A stretch of 64,000 nucleotides of DNA. It comes from Odontocerum albicorne. Its lineage: Eukaryota > Arthropoda > Insecta > Trichoptera > Odontoceridae. Below the pieces are notes generated by a model. The model was not told the origin of the DNA, did not search any database, and saw nothing but the letters and a program-made list of their open reading frames with translations. A program made the translations under genes and the position numbers. Shown here one piece after another: positions 48,901 to 60,900 of the stretch. The stretch lies in contig OX463839.1 in assembly GCA_949825065.1 (NCBI GenBank), forward strand, positions 29,397,540 to 29,461,539, in the 5' to 3' direction. How positions within the stretch are numbered: position 1 is the stretch's first letter; each line of letters opens with the position of its first letter.

Positions 48901-51900
48901 CAGTAAATAATTAAGAAAGGACAAAAATGTAAAATATATTACAGACAACGCGAGTTATGTTCAAAATCACATGTGAAATTTTGTCTGGAGTTGTTGCCAC
49001 AAGCACTTACCACTATCACTAGGGTCACAACGGGGGTGTATACTGGTTCATATAAGTTACTGTAATCTGCTATACTGTATCACATGCATGGTCCCTAGAT
49101 GTGTCCCCACACCTTACACCTCGCAATATCACATGGTAGGCAGTGAACATGTTAAATAATGTATAATTCTTAGCCCTCACCAAACAAATAAATACCTTAT
49201 TGCAAAAATTCAACCTTTTGTACAATAATCAAAACCTACAAAGTTTATGATAAGAATTACAATTTTTGCTTGTTTATTTTTGGATTTATTATTTTGAAAA
49301 GAAATGTATAATTACGTTTTTTATCTTATGAATATAAAAAAAATCGATTCAGGTTTTAAAAAACAAAATATATCATCAAACAATAGGCTCATTGCCTACT
49401 GTGTGAAGATATATTTCTCTGATATCTTTCACAGTGTCTTTGGTCGGAAGTGTTAGCTGGAATTTCAGTGTGTACGTGAAAGAAAAAAATGAAATCTCTC
49501 TAACAATATTCTTTATTAATACATATTAGATGTGTATGTAGTTATGAAGCCATAGAATAATTGTTTTAACTTCTTTTTAAATTCTATTTAATTATTGTGG
49601 AATATATAAAGATCTTTGTGGTTTTTTAAATATGTACTAATGGCTCCGTTTAAAGGCAAATTTTATGCAGAGTTTGTATTAAATTTCTGTAAGTAGAAAG
49701 TTTTGAATGTCATACTATAATTAAATACATTTAAATCTTTTGATGAGAGGAACTCTGAACAGTCCAACCTATGTATACATTTATAAAGCTATGTCACATT
49801 AAGATTTTTGGGTAAATTGAGTGTGTATGAAGAATAGTATTAATTTTTATATTGTAACTATTATATTGTGGATTCCAAATAATAGAGACATTTACCAAAT
49901 GAACTATAAATGTTTTTGTTTTTTAGAAGCATTTACTTTACATAATATGAAGCCTAATGTTGCAAAGAAAATATTGTAGTTTCAAAGAGATTAAAAAAAT
50001 TCCCAACACTGTATAGAAGAGAGAGTATCTAGAACTCGTAATAAATAAACTGTACATCAGAAAGAAACTAATAGTGTCATGATTCTAACCAGCCCAAACT
50101 AATCCTGTGGTGTGGTGCTGCTTGACAAAGGCTTGCAGCTCTTGCAGGGTCTGCACCCAGGACTTGCACCAATCCACGTGCTTCTTGTCCTTCTCCTTCC
50201 AGTCCTTCAAAACTCTGTTTGTATAAAACTGCCCAGCATCATTCATCTCCTTCACATAAGGAGCAGGGGTAGGACTCTGCAATATTAAAAAAAAATTTTA
50301 TACAGTATTTCATTACAATATATAAAAATACCTACTTACTGCAGTATTACGAGGCGTATCCAGAAAGTAAGTGTACTGAGGCTCTCACGACCGGATGGAT
50401 TTTATTTTTGACATGTTGGCTACACTTCCGTGTAGCCTGACCCTTCCCCTCCGCAACGAGACCGGTTCGAGGTCAGTACGTTGAGAAGTGTCGACGCGAC
50501 AACACGTTTCGTGAAAAATGTCAATCCAATCTCCCGCCAAGTGCGAAATACGCAGCGTCATCCGTTATCTCGTTTGGAAGGGAAAACCTCCGGTTGAGGT
50601 TTATAATGAGGTGAAAACTGCATATGGTGATAAAGCTATGAATCGTACGAGTGTGTACAAGTGGTGTCGCGAGTTTAAAAACGGTCGTACGTCTGTGCAT
50701 GATGATCAGAGGAGCGGAAGACCTTCAATTGTGACTGACGAAATTGTGGAAAAAATCGAAAATGCGCTCCGTGACGATCGCAGATTGACTGTGGATGAAC
50801 TTTCTGCGATGTTTCCGCAAATCTCCAGATCTCTACTACACGAAACCATCACAGAAACCCTCGGATATCGGAAACTGTCCGCGAGGTGGATCCCAAAACA
50901 GCTGACAGACCGACACAAGTTGAATCGAGTGGAGGCCGGGCAAGAGTTTTTGAGGCGCTGCAAACTCCATGGAGATGAATTTCTCCGCTCCATCATTACT
51001 GGAGATGAAACTTGGGTTGCACACTACACGCCTGAAACCAAAAGGCAGTCTCAACAGTGGCGTCACACCTCTTCACTCTCCGCCAAAAAGTTCAAAACCA
51101 CAATTTCAGCCAAGAAAATCATGGCATCCGTGTTTTGGGACTGTCAAGGCCTAATTTAAATTGAATATATGCCTCAAGGGGAGACCATCAACTCTGCAAG
51201 ATACTGTGAGACCCTAAAAAAATTGCGGAGGGCGATTCAGGACAAGAGGAGAGGCATGCTGACAAAGGGAGTCTGCCTGCTGCACGACAATGCCAGACCA
51301 CAGACGGCCAACGCCACGAAGGAACTGCTCGCCTCGTTTAAATGGGATGTCCTGAACCATCCCGCGCATTCCCCTGACCTAGCACCTTCAGATTACTATC
51401 TCTTTACCTCCCTGAAGCTGCACATGGGTGGAAAAAGGTTTTCAACCGACGAGGAGGTAAAGGAGGAGGTGGAGAAGTGGACGGAGGGGTTGGCGGGAAA
51501 CTACTTCGAGGAAGGCATCAAAAAGTTGATACACCACCTGCATTGAGAGGAATGGTGACTATGTCGAAAAATAGCTTATATATGTACTACGGTAACCACG
51601 TATTTTTTTTGTTTAAATAAAAACAATTGTAACCTACAAAAATTCAGTACACTTACATTCTGGATATGCCTCGTATTTATATTATACATAGTATTGTAAT
51701 GTATTGGGTGTTAACATAAGTTGTGTCTGTTTTTTTCCAATTTAAAAATGAGCACCAAAAGTATTGAGAGTACAAATTAGTTCGGTCCGTTTCCAAAAGA
51801 TGGCTCTGGCTGTTATGAATGGTTCATAGTGACAGTTGATTTTGGCGGTTTCAGAGAGGTTAGACATCTGCCAATAATATTCAGTTTATATCGCTTTGAG

Positions 51901-54900
51901 TTTCATGCAAAAACCTTGTTTTGTACAGTGTTGAAAATGTCGAATTTTGTGTTAACCAAGCAGCATTTGCGGGAGGTTTTAATTTTCTGCTTTAATTGGA
52001 AGAAAAGTGCAGCTGAAGCCCATCGAATGCTTGTCGAAGTTTATGGTGACGCTGCTCCAACTGATTAAACATGTAGGGAATGGTTTCGAAGTTTCAAGGA
52101 TGGAGATTTCTGCGTCGAAGACAAGCCTCGCTCTGAACAGCCAAAAAAATTCGAGGACAGAGAATTAGAGGCATTACTCGAAGAACATCAGAGTCAAATG
52201 CAAGAGGAGCTTGCAGAATCATTGGGAGTGACTCAACAAGCCGTTTCCGTACGATTGAGAGCCATGGGAATGATTCAAAAACAAGGAAATTGGGTGCCTT
52301 ATGAACTGAAACCGAGAGACGTTGAAAGGCGATTTTTCACTTGCGAGCAGCTGATTCAAAGGCAAAAAAGAAAAGGTTTTTTGCATCGGATTGTAACTGG
52401 AGATGAGAAGTGGATATTCTACGACAACCCCAAGAAGAAAAAATACTACGCTAAGCCCGGTCAATCGTTGCCTCAACATCAACACCAAAACCGAACATAC
52501 ATGGTTCGAAGATCATGCTCTGTATCTGGTGGGACCAAAGGGGTGTTGTTTACTATGAGGTGCTGAAACCTGGCGATTCCATTATGGGCGATCGGTATCG
52601 GCTACAATTAATTCGCTTATGCCGTGCATTGCGAGAAAAATGGCCAGAATACGAGCAAAGACATGATGAAGTTATTCTTCTTCATGACAACGCTCGGCCT
52701 CATGTCGCAAAAGTCGTAAAAAAATATTTGGAACCGCTCAAATGGGATGTTTTACCGCACCCGCCGTATTCCCCGGACATCGCTCCTTCTGATTACTGGT
52801 TGTTCCGAAGGATGCAGCACGATTTAGCAGGTCACCGGTTCACTTCTTTCGTAGAAACCGAAAATTGGCTCCAAACTTGGATCGCCTCAAAAGACGAGTC
52901 ATTTTTTCAAGGTGGAATTCGAAAATTGCCTGAGAGATGGTAAAAAGTAGTAGCCAGCGATGGACAATACTTTAATTGATCTGTTCATTCATTTTGTTTA
53001 GAAATAAATGCATTGTTGAACACAAAAAAACGGACCAAACTAATTTGTACACCCAATAAAATAAAATGGTAAAGGTTATACGTCATTCGAAAGAAAATTT
53101 TCTGCTCTAAAAGACATTGTGTTTGCTTTTACGTTACATATATTATTTTATTTGATTACAAGCCTTCAAAATGGAATGTCAAGTAGACGAAAGTGAGCAT
53201 TTTAGACACTTCCTTCTGTTCGCGTTTAATCGAGGGAATAAAGCTGCCAAAGCTGCTCGCGATATTTGCAAAGTGTACGGTGAAGATGCTATGAATGAAA
53301 GGACAGCTCTTCGATGGTTTTTGCATTTCAAAGACGGTAATTTCGACCTGAAAGATATGGAGCGTTCCGGACGACCAGTGGACTTCGATGAGGACCGCTC
53401 AAACCATATTATTCATGAAGATCCCCTTCAAACCACAGTAGAATTGGCTGAGCAGATAAATTATAGTCACATGACTGTATACCGCCATATTAAATCAACG
53501 GGAAAAATCCAGAAGTTCGGCGCTTGGGTTCCACATGTTTTTGAGTGAAAACAACAAAAATCAACGTTCGATAATTTCTGCTGGTTTGCTCGCGGGTCAT
53601 CGAGCTACGCTTGGCCGAGAGCAAAGGTTCCTTTACCGCATCGCTACTGGTGATGAAAAATGGTTTGAAAATGGTGATGAAAAATGTTTGAAGGGGATCT
53701 TCATGAATAATATGCTTTGAGCGGTCCTCATCGAAGTCCACTGGTCGTCCGGAACGCTCCAATCTTTCAGGTCGAAATTACTGTCTTTGAAATGCAAAAA
53801 CCATTGACGAGCTGTCCTTTCATTCATAGCATCTTCACCGTACACTTCGCAAATATCGCGAGCAGTTTTGGCAGCTTTATTCCTTCGATTAAACGCGAAC
53901 AGAAGGAGGTGTCTAAAATGCTCACTTTCGTCTATTTGACATTCCATTTTGAAGGCTTGTAATCAAATAAAATAATATTATATATGTAACGTTAAAGCAA
54001 ACAAAATATCTTGTAGAGCAGAATTTTTTTTTTCGAATGACATAACCTTTACCATTTTGTTTTACTTTTGGTGCTCATTTTTAAATTTGGAATTTGGAAA
54101 AAAACGGACACAACTTATGTCCACACCTAATATTATGTTTTCATTGTATACAGTACAAACCTGGCAGGTTTATTCCCACATGGTAATCTCTTACAATCAA
54201 CTAGAAAGAAGTTAAAGAAGCCTGAAGTGAAAAGTAGATTGACACCCTTTTAGACAAAAATTGGGTATCAATGGGAATCGAACGTACAACCTTTGAGCTA
54301 CAAATCAGGCGTCAATCACCAACTGGGCCATGGGGTTTGTATGCTAACCACAACATCCATTTCTCTATTAGCAAGTCTTTAATTTAATATGCAGGTCAAT
54401 CCTGACATGTGAATGAGCACTGAATATTTACCGAATGGGTGCAGTTAATGTTTAATTGAAATAACAAGCTTTACTTCAAGTAAATCCTTGCGAGAAGCAT
54501 CAATCTCTAACTGTCTTCAAAATGTCAATTTGCTTTTCTATGAATTTTTTCATGAAAAACTGTACTGGGGTGATTTGGAAAGAAAGTTTTCGTATTTCTC
54601 AGATAGATGTCTAACTTCATTCCAAACATGCTGAATGGATATTATTATGACAGATAAAAGTTTAGCGCATTTTTTACGCAAAGTGGCGTCATTTTTAATT
54701 TGGAACAAAATAAGTTGGTTTTCTGTCCTTGATGCTTTTTTATTACCGCAAAGTACAGTGAATGGTGATGATGCAATAAGAGATTGTGTGTGTCAAATGT
54801 CGTTTAAAAATTCTATAATGGCGATATATGTTAACACTCGAAGATAGTGTCCGATCTGGAAAGCTGATTACCACTGACGACAACCAAATCAAGGCTTTGA

Positions 54901-57900
54901 TCTAGAATAACCAGTGTTCCATGACATGAAAGATTGCTGAACTACTAAATATATCGAAAACTACAGTCCACGAGCATTTGATGAAGCTTGGTTATGAGAA
55001 TTGCTACGATGTTTGGGTTTCACATAGTTTAAGCAAAAAAATTAATGTATCAGGGTCTTAATAAGTGATTCATCGCAAAAATGTAACAAAAACAAACCAA
55101 TTTTGAAACAAATGGTGGTGAGATACAAAAAGTGGATTGTCTACAATTATGTTGAGCGGAAGAGGCAGTGGCAAGTAAGGTCAACTACCTTTAACCACCC
55201 CAAAGGCTGGTCATGCTATACATCTGGCGGGATTGGGAGAGAATCATCTACTTTGAGCTGCTTCCACACAACCGGATGATCAATTCAGATAAGTTCGCCA
55301 TTGGATCAATTGAAGGTAGCAATGGACTGGTAGTGTCCAGAATTAGTCAATAGGAAGGGTGTCATCTTTCACCAGGACACAGCCAGACCTCATGTTTCTT
55401 TGTAGACCTGGCTAAAATTGGTACAGCTGGTCAGGGATGTCCTACACTATTCACCGTATTCACAAGACATAACATCCTCCGATCACTACTTATTCTGGTT
55501 CCTAAAGAATTCCTTATGGGGAAGAACTTCACTTCCCTGGAGGCCTGTAAAAATTATATGAATTAGTTCTTCCTCCAGAAAGCTGCAAAGTTCTGGGAGG
55601 ATGGAATTTCAAAGTTGCTCAAAAGATGTCGTAAGACAGAGTAAAATTATATCTAAATATAAAAATATTGCATTTGAATTTGATTTAAAAATACTCCATT
55701 AGTATCCGGATCACCCAATAGATAGCTCTGAATGCCTGTGAATTGAAATAGGAAAATTAAATCTTACCACTGCAACCCATCCAAGAGCAGGAATGCTCTC
55801 AGAGATGGCTGAGAGGTGGTTGAAGAAAGGCGAGACCCGATTCTTCTCCCGGAACTCTTGGATAGCCTGGATCTGCTGGCTGGTGGGGGCTAGCAGTCCC
55901 TGTAGTTGGGCAGAGGGGGGCTGAGCCGACTGGGTGGCAGTTGTCAGAAATTGCAGTTGGGCTCTGAAAATATTACATGACAACAATTAATTCCATTATA
56001 AAAATAATGTAAATTGACTATGATTACATACAATAATGAAATTTATCCAATATTATATAGACAATCTCCATAGCCACTAAACAGTTGTTTTTCAACTCAA
56101 GAGTTATAGGTTCCATTCCAGTTGGAGCCCCGCCCCGATTATTGTAAAAAAAGGCCAGATTTTCCGGACCCTCTTTTAAAAGTATTTCTTTCCTGTACCA
56201 TCTGTAATGAAACCCGAAACTCCCGGATGAAAGTCAAGCATCTTACCAACTAGGAGATAGATCATCAATTTCTATCAATGTGATGCAGGATAGACATGTT
56301 CCAGAATTTTATATCTAAAGTTCAAATTTTATAACAGTTGTGGTTTAGATTCTGTCAGTTGACATATTTATTAAAAAGTGGAATACTTACTGGAAAGCTT
56401 TCAGTACCAAAGCAGAGTGTGTTGCCACATCACCTCCAATTTGAGATGACAATGAAACATATTGGGCTAGTGGTCCCTGAAAATAAAATCACATGAAATG
56501 AGGAAGTATATTTTTTAATAAAACAAATATACACTCCATAAAAAAATATGCACACAGGAGGAATCAACACAATAATTAATAAAAGTTCTAACGCACGTCT
56601 TGGAATTTCCCCCTTATTATTATCCCCATCACTCTTTGTGTTCCGGGAATACAAAAATAACTTAAAACACATATACACGTATAAATCTAGGTCGATCCAT
56701 GGCCTGGCACTCACATTCTCTCTCATTAGACTGAGATTGCGAATCTCCCTATCATAACACTGGTGTATGGTGTAGGAGGCACATCCTTTGATCAGCTACC
56801 AAACAGCATTCTCATATATGACTCAACCATCTTCAACGCCTCACCATTATTGTGATTGTTATTTATTTTTATTTTCCACATAATACGGATTCCTGCAAAA
56901 GGTTGCATAATGTGGGTTATAGGTAGCTGCTACGTCCAGAAACAAACTATCTCATCATAATACTCATACATGGTACCACCCACCTAATGCATCTGTTCTT
57001 AAACAAATGACTTTTCTCTTTTGGACTTTGGTAACACTTCACATATCATTCTACGTGGGTCGTCCAGAAAGTAAAGAACGTTTTGGCATAACTATTGGCA
57101 TAACAATAAATAAAAATGAAAGATATCAACACAAAACTTTTTTTACAAAGTCACAGTACCTTACTCTATTTTTCAATGTAATCGCCATAGCTGTCTTTTC
57201 AATTCCGATGTTGTCTACTGCCAAAGATTTGAGCCAGGATGTCACTTCTTGTTTGAGGTCTTCATCGTTTGCGAGCTGTTTTCCACCCAAAAATTCCTTT
57301 AATTTCAGGAATAAGTGAAAATCACTTTCGTGTCAGGGCTGTAAGGAGGATGTCCAAAAATTTCCCACTTAAGACGTTGAAGTTCTCGCTGTGTTCGTGC
57401 TGATGCATGCGGCCGTGCAGTGTCATGAATCAAAACCACCTTTCCCGACAACATTCCACGTCTCTTATTTTGGATGGCGCGTCTAAGTCGTTGAAGAGTT
57501 TCACAATAGGCCTCTGAGTTTATTGTGTGTCTTCTTGGCATAAACTCCACGTGGATCAAACCCTTTCGGTCACAAAAAACTGTTGCCATCACTTTTCTGG
57601 TGTTGAGATTCGGTTTTTCTTTTCCGAGCACACATTTTTTTGTAGCCAAGGTGCTCTGTCACTATTTTATGTAGGAGTGATCGTGAAATTTGTAGGAAAG
57701 ATTCATGTACTGTGCTTAAAGTTGCCTATAAATTTCGATAGGCCGAACATTTTGTGCATTCAGAAAATGAATGACACTACGCACTTCACATTTGGCGGGA
57801 TTTTAGATGGGCGCAGCCATTTTGAAAGGTTACAGAACAATGACGCACGACCCTTTAGCAACAAAACTCGGCTAACACTGAAGCGAGGGAAGGATCTAAC

Positions 57901-60900
57901 TGGCGCGCATACGATCGCGGTGGTGGGGGATCGGCGCAGGGCGTGGTGCGCAATCGTTCTTTACTTTCTGGACGCGACTAGTACATACCACCTTTTGTAG
58001 TTCACTCAATTCAACTTTGATATTATCTACGTGTAGCTCCATCAGTTATGCTTCATTCTCATCAATATTTAAGAAAAAACTAAAGAAGCACGATTTATCT
58101 CAAAAACTCCTATATACGAGGGTGGTCCGATAAGTACTTAGCCTACAAAAGAATAACAAAAATTTTGGAAAAGTGGCGATTTATTTCTCAACACAATCTC
58201 CTTTGAATTCGATACACTTGACCCAGCGATGCTCCAACTTCTTTAACCCGTCTGAAAAATACGTTTTCTGGAGGTCTGCAAAGTAGGCCTCCGTGGCGGC
58301 GATAACCTCCTCATTCGACTCAAATTTCTGCCCGGCGAGTGACTTTCAAATTTGGAAACAAAAAGAAGTCGCACAGGGCCGAATCCGGAGAAAACGGTGG
58401 ATGGGGCAGCAGTTCGTAGCCTAATTCTATAATTCTACCAATTTGGCCGTGGCGACGGCGGAGGTGTGAGCCGGTGCGTTGTCATGATGGAAGAGCACTT
58501 TCTTCTTCGCCAAATGGGGCCGTTTTTTCTGCAATTCGGCGTCGAATCGGCCCAATAATTCGGCATAGTAGAGCCCTGTAACCGTTTTGTCCTTCTCTAG
58601 GAAGTCGATGTAGATCACACTTTTTGAATCCCAGAAAACGGTGGCCATCACCTTTCCGGCCGATAGGACAGCCTTCGCCTTCTTCGGAGCACGTTCGCCG
58701 GGTGAAGTCCACTGTTTCGTCTGTTCCTTAGTCTCGGGTGTGTACCAGTGTATCCATGTTTCGTCGACGGTCACGAAACGACGCAGAAACTCCTTCGGAT
58801 TGCGCTTAAACATCGTCAAACACTGCTCTGAAGTGGTCTCACGGTTGCGCTTGTTGTCCGGAGTGAGCAAACGCGGCACCCATCGCGCCGACAGCTTTCT
58901 CATGTCCAATACTTCATGCAGGATATGACCCACGCGGTCTTTTGAGATGCCTACTGTCTCAGCTATCTCGCGCACCTTCAATCGGCGGTCTGCCAATACG
59001 AGATCGTGGATTTTTGTCACGTTATCCTCCGTGGTAGCCGTTTTCGGGGCACCTGGGCGTGGCTCATCAAAAACCGACGTGCGACCACGTTGAAATTCGT
59101 TAAACCAATTTTTGACGGTCGCCATCGAAGGAGAAGAGTCACCGTACACAGCATCCAAGCGCTCTTTGATTTCGCTGCGCGATTTCCCTTTCAAAAACAA
59201 GAATCGAATCACCGACCGATATTGCTCTTTTTCCATTTATCTCAAATCCGCGGACACGCTCGCTTCCACACGCGGTCAAAACAAAACTACGCGTCCGATT
59301 CGGCTGAAATTTTGACAGTAGCTGTTAACGAGAATGTACGAGTACTACGCGATAAAAAATTGCTCTTGCGATAGTGGTGCCATCGGGCGGTGAGGCTAAG
59401 TACTTATCGGATTTTTTATCGCGTAGTACATTCTCATCGCCGCCACGGAGGCCTACTTTGCAGACCTCCAGAAAACGTATTTTTCAGACGGGTTAAAGAA
59501 GTTGGAGCATCGCTGGGCCAAGTGTATCGAATTCAAAGGAGATTGTGTTGAGAAATAAATCGCCACTTTTCCAAAATTGTTGTTATTCTTTTGTAGGCTA
59601 AGTACTTATCGGACCACCCTCGTATGTGCTAAGAGCCAAACTATGGAAAATAGTGAATGAATATGGTGTTGAATGTAAGTTAATACGTGGCATTGAATCA
59701 TTATATGCCGAAAGTAGTGATGTATTAGAGTGAATGTTGTCTTGACTGAGTGGTGTAAAACTTCAATAGAGGTAATTCAAAGATATGTCATTTTGCCCTG
59801 GTTTTTAATATTTACATAGATGAATGTGTGAAGGAACTACAGAGGTGGCATACAAACGTTGAATGAGAACGTGTGCAGATTGATGTATGCTGATGATACG
59901 GTAGTGTTAGAAGAGAATGAGGAGGGATTACAGAGTTCAATAAGCGAATTGTACGAGAGATACGAAAAGAAAGATCTGAGAATGAATGTTGCAAAATTCA
60001 AAGTCAAGTTAAGGAATTCTGCTATTTAGATATTGTCTTCTCAGATGATGATAGAAGAGTTACGAGAGATATTGAATGGCATGTAGCGATAGAAAACAAA
60101 GCCAATAAGGTACTAAAACATATATACTCGAACCAGACAGTATCAAAATCTGCTAAGATTATAGTCTATAACAGTATTATAGTATCAACTTTGATGCATA
60201 GAAGTGAAGTGGAAAAAGACTGAAAGGAGTTAAATAAACTCTGTAGAAATGCGTGACTGAGAATACATGTGACAATGTATGACAGAATACAGAACAAAGT
60301 GATCAGAGATGAATGTGAACTTAAGGTTGATGTATGAAGTAAGATCAAGAAGAGCACTCTGAGATGGTTTAGGCATGCAGAACGAATGAATGAAGAAAGA
60401 TAAAAAAAAACAAATATGTATGTACTCGTATGATATGAAACACTCACTTGCAAAATATCTTGATATCCCTGCACACTCATTTTCTCGACTAGTAGTTGCT
60501 GTGACTCAGAATCAAGCTGGCTGTTGTTTCCAGGGGAGCAGGGAGACGCGGTGCCGGACTCTTCGGTGGAGGACTCTTCCGGGGGTGGTGGCGGCGGCGG
60601 GGGCGGTGAGGGGCAGGACAGTACTCCGGCCACTCGCTCTAGTCGGCACACCACGCGCTCCAAGCGGTCTAGTAGTCTCTCGAGGTCTGCGGGGGCTATC
60701 TGGGGGGATATCTGACCTTCACCACCTGAAATAAAGGATAAAAAATAAGTACAACTTATAAATATTTTCAATAATGAACGTTTCCGGTGTATTTTTCAAA
60801 TGTGATTTTTTTGACATTTCTTAATGAATATGAATATGAACCGCCTACTTAATCGACTCGAAAAATATCCTACATACATAACATGTATTTTGTGTGGTTG

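Larger units (their letters stand above)
51704..54130. mobile_element. palindromic mariner carrying another mariner
   Basis: Ends with GGTGTTAACATAAGTTGTG and its inverted partner GGTGTGGACATAAGTTGTG are flanked by TA (51702-51703, 54131-54132). Both halves encode the same transposase N-terminus in opposite directions: [20 protein letters not shown] on plus from 53171, [20 protein letters not shown] on minus from 53947. The centre (about 53435-53690) holds a catalytic-domain fragment with RIATGDEKW. There is no C-terminus. The left arm is split by the mariner at 51764-53056. Confidence 0.85.

Noticed and set aside
59640..60400. Reverse transcriptase gene
   Set aside because: YADD is clear but stops and frameshifts occur throughout. 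It is a relic, not a gene.
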